Shown here: positions 51,951 to 63,464 of the stretch, one piece after another
Position numbering within the stretch: position 1 is the stretch's first letter
Layout of the letters: every line of letters begins with the position of its first letter
Assembly (NCBI GenBank): GCA_037953745.1
Contig: JBAKBP010013197.1
Span: 1 to 64,000, forward strand
Source: Lithodes maja
Taxonomy: Eukaryota; Arthropoda; Malacostraca; Decapoda; Lithodidae
Reading direction: 5' to 3'
Length of the DNA stretch: 64,000 nucleotides
The notes under the pieces: model-generated
The model's input: the letters and a program-made list of their open reading frames with translations, nothing else
Database searches by the model: none
Told to the model about the DNA's origin: nothing
Made by a program: the position numbers and the translations under genes

Positions 51951-53609
51951 TCATAATAAGAGGTAACACATACCAGAATGAGGGATACTATGATATCCTT
52001 TCCAGTCAAATCTAGCGAGGTGATGAGTGATTGAAGGACGGTGAATGCAGTCTATAACGTCTCGGGGAAGCCCATTCCACAAGTTGACAACTCGATTGAA
52101 GAAGAAATTCTTAGATTCGTGTGAGTTAAAAGATTTACCAATAATTTTGCAACCGTTTCCCCGCGTGTAATTAGATTGGTCGATAGTGAAGTACTTACTA
52201 CAGTTCATATTGTCGATGCCTTTGATGATTTTGAACACTTGAATTAAGTCGCCTCTTAATCTGCGCTGGGTTAAAGGAAATAGATTTAATTCTCTAAGAC
52301 GCTCTTCGTATGGTTTGTTCTTTAGGCTAGGTATCATTTTGGTAACTCTACGTTGAACTCGTTCTAGCTTGTTTATATCTTTTTGGTAATAAGGGCACCA
52401 GGATTGAACGCAGTATTCCAGAAGAGGGCGGACTAAGGAATTGTAAAGGGTTAGGATAACATCTTTGGATTTATGCTCAAATGACCTGCCTATAAAGCCA
52501 ATTATTTTGTTTGCCTTCTTAACAACTTCTGAACATTGTTGACTCGGTTTTAGGTTACTCGATATTGTTACTCCCAGATCTGTTTCTTTGTTTACATTCT
52601 TAAGCTGAGTGCCATTCATCGAATAGTTTGCTTTCTCATTTAGGTATCCGACATGTAGTACTTTACATTTATCCGCATTGAAACTCATTTGCCAAATTTG
52701 GGCCCAACATGACAATTTATCTAGATTGTGTTGCATATCGTCAACTTGTTCTTTTGAGAGTACGCTATTTGCAATTTTTGTATCGTCAGCAAATTTCGAG
52801 ACTGTACAGGTGAGACCCTCATCTATGTCGTTGATGTAAATTAGAAAGAGAATTGGTCCTAGTACCGATCCCTGGGGCACCCCACTACTTACATTGGTCC
52901 ATTTAGATGCCTTACCGTTTATGACTACTCTTTGCTTTCTGTCGCTGAGCCAATTTTCTATCCATTTCAACACACCGTCTTGTATTCCATGCGCTTTTAG
53001 TTTTAGCAGTAATCGTTTGTGGGGAACTTTGTCAAAGGCCTTTTGAAAATCAAGGTATATAATATCTACAGCTTTACTCTCATCGTAGAGGTTGAAGATA
53101 TCGTGGAAGAAGTCTAAGAGGTTTGTTAAACAGGAACGTTTTTTACGAAAGCCGTGTTGAGTATCTTTAAGTAAGTTATTTGCCTCTAAGTGATTTACGA
53201 GTCTGTCTCTTATGACCGTTTCTAGCATTTTACATACAATTGAGGTTAAGCTAATTGGACGATAGTTACTGGGTAGGGATTTGCTGCCTTTTTTGAATAT
53301 CGGTGTTACGTTGGCTAGCTTCCACTGATCAGGCATAGTCCCAGACTGCAAGGATTCATTGAATAGCAATGTCAGTGGTTTGGAGAGCTCATCCTTAGCT
53401 TCCTTTAGAACTCTAGGTGAGATTGTATCAGGTCCAGGCGTTTTATTTACCTTGAGTTTATCTAAACAATTCAATACTTCTCTCTCTGTAACGGTGATAT
53501 TGCTTAGAACATCTGAATTATCAATCTGAATCGGCGATGGTGTAGGGATATCACCGAGGTCTTCGGTTGTAAAAACTGATGCAAAGAAGGTATTGAGGGC
53601 ATTACTCAT
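51951..53609 (-). CDS. CR1-like reverse transcriptase, 3' end replaced at arm junction
   Basis: Minus-strand frame with NCLDKLKVNKTPGPDTI, WKLANVTPIFKKGSKS, NYRPISLTSIVCK, QHGFRKKRSCLTNL, YLDFQKAFDKVPH (first catalytic Asp), SSGVPQGSVLGPILF and KFADDT (FADD), then RPLLEYCVQSWCPYY and NKLERVQRRVTKM. The true CR1 sequence ends at 52,048 (NGLPRDVIDC); the remaining 32 codons down to 51,951 (IHRPSITHH...) are arm sequence read by chance. The same frame continues upstream into the endonuclease after one TAA at 53,703-53,705. RT catalytic residues are all present. Confidence 0.85.
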   Translation of the reverse strand: MSNALNTFFASVFTTEDLGDIPTPSPIQIDNSDVLSNITVTEREVLNCLDKLKVNKTPGPDTISPRVLKEAKDELSKPLTLLFNESLQSGTMPDQWKLANVTPIFKKGSKSLPSNYRPISLTSIVCKMLETVIRDRLVNHLEANNLLKDTQHGFRKKRSCLTNLLDFFHDIFNLYDESKAVDIIYLDFQKAFDKVPHKRLLLKLKAHGIQDGVLKWIENWLSDRKQRVVINGKASKWTNVSSGVPQGSVLGPILFLIYINDIDEGLTCTVSKFADDTKIANSVLSKEQVDDMQHNLDKLSCWAQIWQMSFNADKCKVLHVGYLNEKANYSMNGTQLKNVNKETDLGVTISSNLKPSQQCSEVVKKANKIIGFIGRSFEHKSKDVILTLYNSLVRPLLEYCVQSWCPYYQKDINKLERVQRRVTKMIPSLKNKPYEERLRELNLFPLTQRRLRGDLIQVFKIIKGIDNMNCSKYFTIDQSNYTRGNGCKIIGKSFNSHESKNFFFNRVVNLWNGLPRDVIDCIHRPSITHHLARFDWKGYHSIPHSGMCYLLL

Positions 53610-54940
53610 TTGTACTTCGTCTTTGGTGTATTCTCCATTTTCATCGACGAACGGTCCAACAGTTGAAGTAACTACTTTTTTCTTTCTGATATAACTATAG
53701 AATTATTTCGGGTTTGTTTTACTTTGATTCGCAACATGTAACTCCAGGGTCTTTTTACTTTGCTTAATTAACTTTTTGGCTTTGCGTCGTAGCTCTACAA
53801 ATTTCACCCGTTCTTCGTCATTTTGTGAGGATTTTAATCTATCATTAGCAAATTTTTTAGCAAGCAGACAGTCTGAAATATCTTTATTCCACCATTTGGG
53901 CTTATCATTTTGGCCTGGACGCCGTATTTTCGATGGTATGCAGTCTTGCACTGCCTTAAGGTAAGTGGTTGTGAAACACTCCCAAGATGTATTTATGTCG
54001 TTATTGTTAGTCAGAAAGCTCCAGTCAGTTTCTTTAAGTTTTGATTTAAGTTTATGAAAATTTGCTTTCTTGAAATTAGGGACTTTCTCAATGCTGCTAT
54101 TTGATTTGTTACTAGTAAACTTTAAAGTGAAAGTTATCGTACGATGGTCGCTGTTACTGAATTCATCACCAACATTCAAATTCTCTATTAATTCTTCTTT
54201 TGTTGCGAGTACAAGGTCAAGCACATTATTACCACGGGTCGGAGATTGTACAAATTGAAAAAGTGAACTCTCTTGCAAGTTAGCATAGAGGTCGTGTCCA
54301 GAGTGTGAAGTAAGAATATCGCCCCATTTAGTCACAGGTAAGTTGAAATCGCCAAGAATTACGGTATCTTGTATGTTAGTTATTTCTGCAATTTGTTCAT
54401 AAATTTCACTGTCAGTTTGCACTGATTGAGATGGGGGTCTGTATAATAAAGCTAGTGTTATTTTAGTTCCTCGTTTATTATTTAATAGTACGTAAGATAT
54501 GTCTATATTCGCAATTTGAGGTTTTGACATTAAGACGGGATTAAGACTTTCCTTTATAAAAAACAGAACTCCTCCTCCATTTCTATTGATCCGACTTTTC
54601 TCAAACATTGTATAACCAGGAAGCGTATATTCGGCTAAAAAGTCTCTGTCTTCTGTATTTAACCAAGATTCTGTAATGCCGATTATATCATAATGTTCTG
54701 TAAACACGATTTCCTCTAGATCTGAAAATTTATTGCGTATGCTACGAGCATTTACATAAAACACCTTAAGAGTATTAGAGTTGGATGTTACTGATTGTGC
54801 ATTGTCTGAATTTTCAGTTCGTATTTGACTTACACTACCCTGTCTTGGGTCTGGTTGACCCCGTTTTTTGAACGGAAATCCTTGACTGCATCGTTCAGCA
54901 GACGACCAAGACGTGCAGCTCCTACTGTCCCCTACTAACT
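52048..54940 (-). mobile_element. CR1-like LINE, copy 1 in the spacer, 3'-truncated
   Basis: Runs on the minus strand from about 54,940 (5', just beside a (GA)n run) to 52,048. LINEs are normally truncated at 5'; this one keeps endonuclease and RT but lacks the last part of the C-terminus and the 3' UTR, which copy 2 (55,200-55,730) has. The missing end coincides with the inverted-repeat junction. Confidence 0.85.
53703..54764 (-). CDS. CR1-like endonuclease domain, N-terminal part of ORF2
   Basis: Minus-strand frame: FYVNARSIRNKFSDLEEIVF, IIGITESWL (catalytic Glu), NRNGGGVLFFIK, LLYRPPSQS, VILGDFNLPVTKW (GDFN), NSDHRTITF (SDH), then the linker to RT. A TAA at 53,703 interrupts an otherwise continuous frame with the RT; one base change separates this codon from the Lys expected before FYSYIR. 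The annotated 5' end is a GTG in mid-frame; the open frame extends some 30 codons farther upstream, and the true ATG was not identified. Confidence 0.85.
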   Translation of the reverse strand: MFYVNARSIRNKFSDLEEIVFTEHYDIIGITESWLNTEDRDFLAEYTLPGYTMFEKSRINRNGGGVLFFIKESLNPVLMSKPQIANIDISYVLLNNKRGTKITLALLYRPPSQSVQTDSEIYEQIAEITNIQDTVILGDFNLPVTKWGDILTSHSGHDLYANLQESSLFQFVQSPTRGNNVLDLVLATKEELIENLNVGDEFSNSDHRTITFTLKFTSNKSNSSIEKVPNFKKANFHKLKSKLKETDWSFLTNNNDINTSWECFTTTYLKAVQDCIPSKIRRPGQNDKPKWWNKDISDCLLAKKFANDRLKSSQNDEERVKFVELRRKAKKLIKQSKKTLELHVANQSKTNPK

Positions 54941-54941
54941 A

Positions 54942-54950
54942 AGGGAGAGA

Positions 54951-54981
<31 letters not shown>
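54942..54981. repeat. (GA)n microsatellite
   Basis: About 18 GA repeats between the two CR1-like copies. Confidence 0.9.
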
Positions 54982-54985
<4 letters not shown>

Positions 54986-55728
54986 AAGGAGTACAAAGGA
55001 AATCAAGCAACAACAGGTCTAGTGACCCTTCTAGGCTGCTTGTCCTCCAAAACACTGAGGATCAAGTGTCCAAACAGTGGTTTAGAGTGGGTAAGGGAAA
55101 ATTGGAAAGGGAACTACTGCCCTAGAACTAATGTCCGTGGCAGGATTAGGAAGTTAGTAGGGGACAGAGGGGTTAGTAACTGAGGGGGGTATACAATAAA
55201 GTTATTCATTTACAAACGCAGTCAGTCGCGGGTTTGATGCGAGATATTTGTCTCAGCGGAGTTTAAATGAATCAACGGTGCTGCAGTCTATAACGTCTCG
55301 GGGAAGCCCATTCCACAAGTTGACAACTCGATTGAAGAAGAAATTCTTAGATTCGTGTGAGTTAAAAGATTTACCAATAATTTTGCAACCGTTTCCCCGC
55401 GTGTAATTAGATTGGTCGATAGTGAAGTACTTACTACAGTTCATATTGTCGATGCCTTTGATGATTTTGAACACTTGAATTAATTCGCCTCTTAATCTGC
55501 GCTGGGTTAAAGGAAATAGATTTAATTCTCTAAGACGCTCTTCGTATGGTTTGTTCTTTAGGCTAGGTATCATTTTGGTAACTCTACATTGAACTCGTTC
55601 TAGCTTGTTTATATCTTTTTGGTAATAAGGGTACCAGGATTGAACGCAGTATTCCAGAAGAGGGCGGACTAAGAATTGTAAAGGGTTAGGATAACATCTT
55701 TGGATTTATGCTCAAATGACCTGCCTAT

Positions 55729-55730
<2 letters not shown>
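54982..55730 (-). mobile_element. CR1-like LINE, copy 2 in the spacer, 5'-truncated
   Basis: On the minus strand, 55,730-55,250 is near-identical to the RT C-terminal part of copy 1. It then continues past the point where copy 1 stops, through DCSTVDSFKLR to a stop, and into a plausible 3' UTR with an AATAACTTTATTG block. It is 5'-truncated into a (GA)n run, and one base lost near 55,672 (AAGAATTG against AAGGAATTG) breaks the frame. Confidence 0.75.
55253..55573 (-). CDS. CR1-like ORF2 C-terminal fragment
   Basis: 106 codons: NKPYEERLRELNLFPLTQRR, IQVFKIIKGIDNM, NRVVNLWNGLPRDVIDC, then STVDSFKLR and stop. It supplies the natural C-terminus that copy 1 has lost. It contains only the tail of ORF2, without RT catalytic motifs, and so has no independent function. 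Confidence 0.8.
   Translation of the reverse strand: MIPSLKNKPYEERLRELNLFPLTQRRLRGELIQVFKIIKGIDNMNCSKYFTIDQSNYTRGNGCKIIGKSFNSHESKNFFFNRVVNLWNGLPRDVIDCSTVDSFKLR

Positions 55731-55770
<40 letters not shown>
55731..55770. repeat. (GA)n microsatellite
   Basis: About 20 GA repeats where CR1-like copy 2 is cut off at its 5' side. Confidence 0.9.
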
Positions 55771-55772
<2 letters not shown>

Positions 55773-56224
55773 TAGTCACAGTGTGTTTCGACTACTCTTT
55801 CCCTTGTCCACATGAAGGGGGAAATCTGGATGGTTGAACTGGTTGGAGGGGAAATGACAGAAAAAAGGTTGGGAATCGCTGCTGGAAGCTTCTCCTCACT
55901 CTCACGTATCTTCCATGACATAATGGTCTTGTCTCATTATTCAAACCTCTAATAGTTCAGGTAAACACACACACAAAAACACACACACCATTAAAACCTC
56001 TTGTAATCGGGTAAGCTACCCCCCCCCCCCACACACACACACACACAATTGGTCTTTCTATTTTTGTCTTTCTCTCTCGGTCCTTCTATATATCGATTTG
56101 CCTCTTTCGCACATGCACTGTCATACATTCTGGCCTCTCCATTAAAAGTTCTTGTATCTCAGGTAAACTCACACGGTGTTTACCTTCCAACGGTGAACAC
56201 ACTTGGCCATTCAGGAGTGTTGTC

Positions 56225-56295
<71 letters not shown>

Positions 56296-56766
56296 AAAAT
56301 TACTTAATGATATTTAGAATAGTCACTTGTATGAGATCAGTGAATGGTAGGATAGGTAATTATAAGTGGAAAGGGTGACGACAAAGATTCCCAATGCGGT
56401 CAATTTTAATATTTATCTATCGTCTTGTTCCTCAACATCATAATGTATCCTAACACTCTCTCTCCGTATCTCATCCCAGTTAGCATATCCTCTTTTTCAT
56501 ATTTTTACCGCCCTCAATGTCTAAGTAATAGAACCTTACCAGTAAGCGTTCCTTGGCCTCCCCATTCTCTATCATCTACTAATATCCTCATGTTTGTGGG
56601 TTTTTTGTTTTCTCTTGTACAGGCATATTGCCTTTCAACATTTCCCTTTATTTAGTATTTCTTGTTCCCCAGTTTGCTCCATTCTCCCACATTCTTTACT
56701 ATATCAATACTTGTTCATTTGCCAGATTCCAGTGGAGAGGGCCTCCTTTATGGACGTCTCGTATTC
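55771..56766. other. Unassigned spacer DNA with long (GA)n
   Basis: Includes (CA)n near 55,963-56,047 and a long (GA)n at 56,222-56,294. Frames over the GA run are repeat effects. No gene was supported. Confidence 0.4.
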
Positions 56767-57283
56767 CATTCACCGTCCTTCAATCACTCATCACCTCGCT
56801 AGATTTGACTGGAAAGGATATCATAGTATCCCTCATTCTGGTATGTGTTACCTCTTATTATGATATTACTCCCTATATTATTCCATACTACATCATTCAT
56901 TGTCCCTCTTCTCAGGTCAGAGTAAAGAAATCTGCTCCCTTGAGCATCCAATTTTGTATAATTTATCTCTCTTTCCTAAATATAGAAAGGATTATAATTT
57001 ATCCTCCACTTTAAAGTTTTACTCCTATTTCCCCATTGTGTATCCCCTTTTGTATTCATCATTACCTCCTTTTTTAGATCGCACCTCTCTGTATTTCTTC
57101 ATTTTTCACCAGGTCCGTGTTGAGAGAGGTTGGTCTGTGATGGTGGATCTATTAAGCACAGGAGGGAGGATTGCTATGTCAGGTGAGGGATTGATTTCAA
57201 GTTTACTGAGTTTATTTGAATTATTATGTTACCTCCACCAACCGACTTTACTCCTAAACTCAATTAATGAAATCAACAAATAC

Positions 57284-57359
57284 ATGTGGCAGTTCAGGGA
57301 TTCGAACCTAGGATGCTCACACCGAAATTCAGTGCATTTATCCATTGCACTACGAAGAC
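57284..57359 (-). mobile_element. tRNA-like segment (right arm copy)
   Basis: Mirror of 51,455-51,530 with the same A and B boxes on the minus strand. Confidence 0.5.
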
Positions 57360-59117
57360 AGGAGATGATACCTTGTTGTCCAACCTCTTCTGTCTCGCCC
57401 ACATTGCATAAAAACATCAAACAGTATTTCGTTGGAATTAAGAATAATATTGTGTCCGTCGTATCAAACTAGGTTTGATAACAATGTGCAATTATTTCGT
57501 TTTAGGAATACGGTAATGTCAGATATTTTATGTTTAACTTTTCAGGATAAATTAATTGCGAACAATGTTCTGGACATGTTTTCATTAAAGACAAATTTGT
57601 AAGAATGATTAGTTAATTTTTAATTTTGTGTTTTTACTACTAGTTAGTGAATGATTTCTCATGATGATGATGGAAGGGATTTTAGACTAACTGTAAGATA
57701 ATGAGGTAAGGTGACCGGTTAGGCTAGCTTCATGATAAGTTAAGCTGTGGTGTTAAAAGCTCAATGTTGGCGAGATTCTATGCTAGCTTCATCATAACTT
57801 AAGATGTGGTGGACCTCACTCAAAATTGGCAGAATTTTCGGCTAGCTATAAAATCACGTAACAAATCTCCTACCTGGACCAATTAAGTCAGTAGGTCTTC
57901 AGCTTACGATCTCATGTTTGTTGTTCTAAATATTCGCGGAATCACATATACCGGTATACATGGATTACGTATAATTATCAAATAAGTCACATACATATAA
58001 TTATCAACATTATTTTATTCCCGTGAAATAATAATTCCTAGACAGATGGTGTAGCCTCATGAATAACGCTGAATATTATAACACTATATAACACAACAGT
58101 TTGGGATCATAAACTTTGGCTTTATCCGAAATGTGCAGTGCCGCAGAAAACAATGGGGTGTGTTAATATTCTATCTTGGTTGTTTATATAATGAGCTTCG
58201 TGTACGACTTCTCATGTTTTGGTTTGTTTTTTCCTTTATATTTGTGTTGTCTTAATTTATTATTATTATCAGGTTAATAAAATGCAGTGCATAACTTTCT
58301 AGACAACGTTTAAACCACATACAACACGGTAAAGAATATACAAATACATTATACTAAAGAATGGCATCATAAACATATCATTTACCCGAAACTTACCGTG
58401 CTGGTCGGGAGGCGAAGAGGAAACGTAATATACATAACTTGTGAAAAATGTAGGGGAAACATGCCTTTGCTGAATTTATATAACCGATACAACTATCACT
58501 GACAGTTTATTTCATTCATAGATAACAATTTGGAGAACAATAATATGAATAACGGAATATTGATGTAATTGGCTCTAGTTGTTCATCGTGATATTTAAAC
58601 AATTCCAAATAGTTCCACAACCCGTTGGAGAGGCTGTATATAATTCCAGCGACGGGTTTCAAAAGTTTGTCATAGTTTCCATATCACAACTTGTAGTAAA
58701 ACGCTTCCAGTTATTTGTGTTCGTGTGCCAACTTTTGTGAGTCATCGTTTTTAGATATGTTTACAAAGAAGAGATAACACGACAATAAAACCTAGAAACA
58801 AAAACAAAATCACAATATACATGAATACAAAAGATTAGTTGTAGTTTGAATGAGAAATACAGACGTCATGTGTTTCTCTCCAACAAGAAGGAAAAATGGA
58901 ATATCAAAGTTTAATGCTGGAAATTTCGCTCATAAATCAGTTCGCCCACACGTGTATTTCTCAAGGTATTTCGTACTCACTCGAATGTCTGGTAGTTTGT
59001 CATTGTAAGTTACGTTAATAATGTGTATGCTTAGTTAGGATAAGGCCAGGTTAAGTTGACTAAATTGAGCTATGGTTGATGTTAGTCTGGGCTAAATCGG
59101 GATTGGTTACTCTCTTT

Positions 59118-61540
59118 AAAGGGTACTTCACACAGTCAGGAATGCGAGCTAGAATCACTAGGAGTAGCTGAAAATTCAGATTCCTGGGCCTATTCGCAGT
59201 GAAAATTGATGACTCCTAGTGACTCTAGCGATATCCTAGTGACTCCTGTTAGACTCCCTGTGACTATAGACTAGTCGCGGGCAATTGGCCCTGTCCGACA
59301 AAATGTTCACTGTGTTTAAAGTTCTCGCCGCGAGTCGGACCACTCCCAGTGACCCCCAGTGATTCCCCAGTGAGTCCTGGTGATTCGCGGTGATTCGTAT
59401 CTGATTCGCGGACAGGTTTCGGTTTCAGTTTAAATTCTCAGTTTCACCGGGAGTCACTGGGATAAAGATAGGTAATACATGCGAGTCACTGAGGGTCACT
59501 GAGAATCGACGGGAGTCACCAGGAACCACCAGAAGCCACTGGGAATCACCGAGCATGCTCTCCAAGCGGCAGGGGCGCCCACAGAGATACCTGTAGTGGG
59601 CGCACATGTAATAAAGGGCCCACTAGTCATGGGGGTGGGTGGTGAGCAAAGCGAGCCTACTCACCTGGGGATCCCCCCCCCCAAAAAAAAACAAAAAACA
59701 AAAACAAAATTGTGCAGTATTTATTAATTGTAGGTGCATTCGAAAGCTATCTCAAAGTGAAATGAAGGTGGATTAATAAATGTATTATTCATATTATTCA
59801 TATAAACCTGTAATACTCCTCGCGTGAAAGTATAATATACAGTATACGGGTAGTTTACTTTTCTTGGTCAAACATTATAAATAGGCCTAGTATTATCCAG
59901 TGTAAGTACAATTTCCGACAAGACATTGTATTCACCCAATGATTGTGTATAGAGAAGGAAATTACGGTAGGTGAGGTAATTAATAATGTGAACAATGTAT
60001 GGTCAATGTTACAATACCCTGCTTGTAGTCTACAAGTTCTGCAACTCCCCTTACCTAACATAATGAGAGTGGTGGAGACGTGTTAGTATGTGTTTTGAAA
60101 TGTCAAGTTTACTTGGTGATGGTGAGTAGAGTTTTGGATTACTACTTCGAGGGTCGTTGTAGTCGCCGTGGTAGACTTTGAGCCAGCGGAATCATGGCTT
60201 GGTTGTTTGAGGACCGTTGTAGTCGCCGTGGTAGACTTTGAGCCAGCGGAATCATGGCTTGGTTGTTTGGGGGCCGTTGTAGTCGCCGTGGTAGACTTTG
60301 AGCCAGCGGAATCATGGCTTGGTTGTTTGGGGGTCGTTGTAGTCGCCGTGGTAGACTTTGAGCCAGCGGAATCATGGCTTGGTTGTTTGAGGGTCGTTGT
60401 AGTCGCCGTGGTAGACTTTGAGCCAGCGGAATCATGGCTTGGTTGTTTGAGGGTCGTTGTAGTCGCCGTGGTAGACTTTGAGCCAGCGGAATCATGGCTT
60501 GGTTGTTTGGGGGTCGTTGTAGTCGCCGTGGTAGACTTTGAGCCAGCGGAATCATGGCTTGGTTGTTTGAGGGTCGTTGTAGTCGCCGTGGTAGACTTTG
60601 AGCCAGCGGAATCATGGCTTGGTTGTTTGAGGGTCGTTGTAGTCGCCGTGGTAGACTTTGAGCCAGCGGAATCATGGCTTGGTTGTTTGAGGACCGTTGT
60701 AGTCGCCGTGGTAGACTTTGAGCCAGCGGAATCATGGCTTGGTTGTTTGGGGGCCGTTGTAGTCGCCGGTAAATAATTTAGAAGCTATGCAACTACCCTG
60801 ACCTAACCTAAGCAAACTAACACAACCTATTAGTGTTACCTTTTATAGGTAATCGTATGAAATATTACAGAACTTGGTAACGAATGAAAACAACAAGGTG
60901 GGAAGGATTAACTATCCACTATTTAGACAATAGTTTAAATATATTTGTTTCGTAAAGTATAGTAAGCATTGATATCATGACCTTACAGTACATTATAATA
61001 CAGACTTATTGTATTATATTATGTCTGTAATGATGTAAGAATACAGTCATAATACTTAATGATGATATTAGAGGACTGTAGTTATAGCCTACAAGAGACA
61101 TACAGTACTTGAGGAAAAATTAATTTCAATTATAGGGTCAAACACATGCCTGGAGCCTCACAGTGGATGTACGTGTGTTTGGGCCATGCCTGGCATACTC
61201 GCATCTCATTCCTAACAACTCCCAATGATACTCGGTGATTCCCAGTGACTCCTATCTAACTCCCAGTGACTCCTGTATTACTCCTATCGACTCGTGTATT
61301 ACACTAATCCGAAAGCGACTGTCAATTTTCAACTTTTCAATAACTCGCACTTCATTCCCGGTTTTATCCCGGTGATTCCTGGTGACTCCCAGTGATTCGC
61401 AGGTACACTCTCGCTGGCTACTACGGTGTTGTTAGTGCACAGGAAATTTCAGACACTCGCTGTCGTATTCCCAGGAATCAAAATGAGTCATTACTCCTAG
61501 TGATTCTAGCTCGCATTCCTGACTGTGTGAAGTACCCTTT
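59118..61540. mobile_element. TIR transposon with subterminal repeats (right arm copy)
   Basis: Mirror of 47,405-49,696, about 130 bp longer, chiefly because of two additional 60-bp units. Ends are AAAGGGTACTTCACACAGTC and its inverse. Confidence 0.8.
60149..60768. repeat. 60-bp tandem array, 10 units plus a partial (right arm)
   Basis: Mirror of 48,173-48,672 with two more units. The variant order shows where: right arm reads (as on the left-arm strand) CC, CT, CT, CC, CT, CT, CC variants in the middle, whereas left has CT, CT, CC, CC. Confidence 0.95.
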
Positions 61541-61614
61541 AGTATGATAATATTAAGATTGGTCTGGTTTGAACTTGGTTTCATTATTATGTTAGGTATG
61601 TGGGTGACCTGGTG

Positions 61615-61762
61615 ACCTGGATGTGTGTGAGTTTGTGTTTTTTATCTGTGTTTATTTTTTGTTTTATGTTGTTTTTGTGTTTTCCCTGTTCTTGCTCTGT
61701 CTTGAGTCGGCTACCCCCAAAATGGGGATTGGGCCTGAGCATATAGATAGATAGATAGATGT
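61615..61762 (+). mobile_element. (GATA)n-tailed dispersed repeat, copy 3 (right arm)
   Basis: Mirror of 47,188-47,340; ends GGGGATTGGGCCTGAGCATA and (GATA)n on the plus strand. Confidence 0.6.
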
Positions 61763-62093
61763 GGGTGTAATGACCTTCGACCTGTGTGATTACTCTGATT
61801 TAAATAAAAGGTTGGATCTGAAAATATAAAACTTTACACAAATGTTATATAAAACTGTAAACAATGACATTCTGAATATTTTATGAATAAAGTTATGGGT
61901 AGGACTGCATATACTGATAGATGAAGGGGGATGTGTGAGTGGTATGTTAGGTAGGAGGGAAGGTGAAGGGTGAATGGGGTAATGTAGGAAATTGTAATGA
62001 TAGTTAGGGAGGGGAAGTGAGGATGGGGAGTAGAGTGAGATGATAGAGAGGGTGTGAGGTAGGGGTGAGGAAGATGAGGTGTGGGTTGAATGC

Positions 62094-62096
<3 letters not shown>

Positions 62097-62174
<78 letters not shown>
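62097..62174. repeat. (TA)n(GA)n compound microsatellite (right arm)
   Basis: About 20 TA and 17 GA repeats; clearly longer than its counterpart at 46,802-46,850. Confidence 0.9.
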
Positions 62175-62176
<2 letters not shown>

Positions 62177-63411
62177 AACCAATCACCATACTTCCTGGAC
62201 CAATCATCTTCGACAAGGGGATGCACACAAAAACATTTCAGGAACAGAGGTTAACATTATCAAACTTTGTGGTAATTATTTGTGTATGCTGGTGAGGCGG
62301 TTTGCCAACAAGTGCATACCTATAATTATAACCTAACCCAACATAATATAACCTTACCTAACACAACATTACGCAACATACATAACACAGCCTACCATAA
62401 CCATATCTTAACTATACCTAACTTAACCTTAAGATTTACCAACATTATCCTTTCTTATTCAAACCAAACAAAACTAAGCCCATCCTAATGTGCACTCAAA
62501 TATAAATAAACCTAACCTAAATTGATGTAACCGCACTGAAACAAAATATATCATAATGTTACCTAACCCTACAAAATAATTAAACAAAGGGAACCTAACA
62601 CAAATTTAACCTCACCGACTTCTAAATTAGGGCGACTTAACTTGCGGGTGAACAGACGGGATAACCGCTGGCGTTACGGTAGTAGGCTACACATTGTGTT
62701 AAAATTTAATGATCACGTCGATGGAAGTTTATGGGGGAGGGTCGGGGTACTGATATATTGGTGAACTGGTCTGTGTGGGAGACAGGGAGAGGGACTGTAT
62801 GTGTGTGTGTGTGTGTGTTTGTTTGTTTGTGTTGTGAAGAGGAGTGTAATTGAAAAGGGTTCAGGTTTGGTTTATTGATGAAGCATTACCAACATAATCA
62901 TCATCATCTTCTACTAGTGATCACAGGATCAGTCTATCCTTTTGGAAGCAATGGTAATACATTAACGAGAAGTGGTAGCTAGATAATGGATTTGAAATAA
63001 AACAATGGGGAATAGGCTATCTATATACCATTTGTCCATCATTATATAGGCTGTTTCTTTTAGATACACAGTCAGTTTTAAGATTAGAGATATGAATATA
63101 TGCATGGTTTTAGATACAGGGGTGAGGAAAGTCATGATCCATACTGGGTGGTCAGAGAAGGGGTACAGTCACATAATTCTGACCCCTACATCTACAACAA
63201 CTTTTAATATAGTCAAACACTGGTCAGTTGGATCTCACACAAATTGTATAAACAGACCAAAGTCATTAGGACAATACTTGCTTGTTTGATAATGGCATAA
63301 ATCTGATGTATGACGTCATATGCAGCATCATAATATGAACCACTTTTGGTGATCTGGGAATGGGTCACAGTCCCTGAACCCAGACCCAGACATTTTACAT
63401 CTACAAAAAAC

Positions 63412-63464
63412 ACCATCTGAGGAAGAGCACTTTATTGACGTTTCGCAGATAGCTTCATCAGGTC
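63412..63464 (-). mobile_element. Penelope-like or hammerhead-like motif (right arm)
   Basis: Mirror of 45,507-45,557: CACTTTATTGACGTTTCGCA then GATAGCTTCATCAGGTCA. Confidence 0.35.

Larger units (their letters stand above)
44969..52047 (+). repeat. Large inverted repeat, left arm
   Basis: The plus strand here equals the reverse complement of 56,767-64,000. Matching pairs obey x+y=108,814 from 49,100 to 52,047 and x+y of about 108,970 farther out, the shift being mainly two extra 60-bp units and longer microsatellites in the right arm. The inner limit is sharp: 52,047 pairs with 56,767 and the next bases do not pair. The outer limit is set by the window end, so the real arm may extend left of 44,969. 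Confidence 0.95.

Noticed and set aside
56049..56378. 109-codon frame with long ER repeats
   Set aside because: Read-through of a (GA)n microsatellite.
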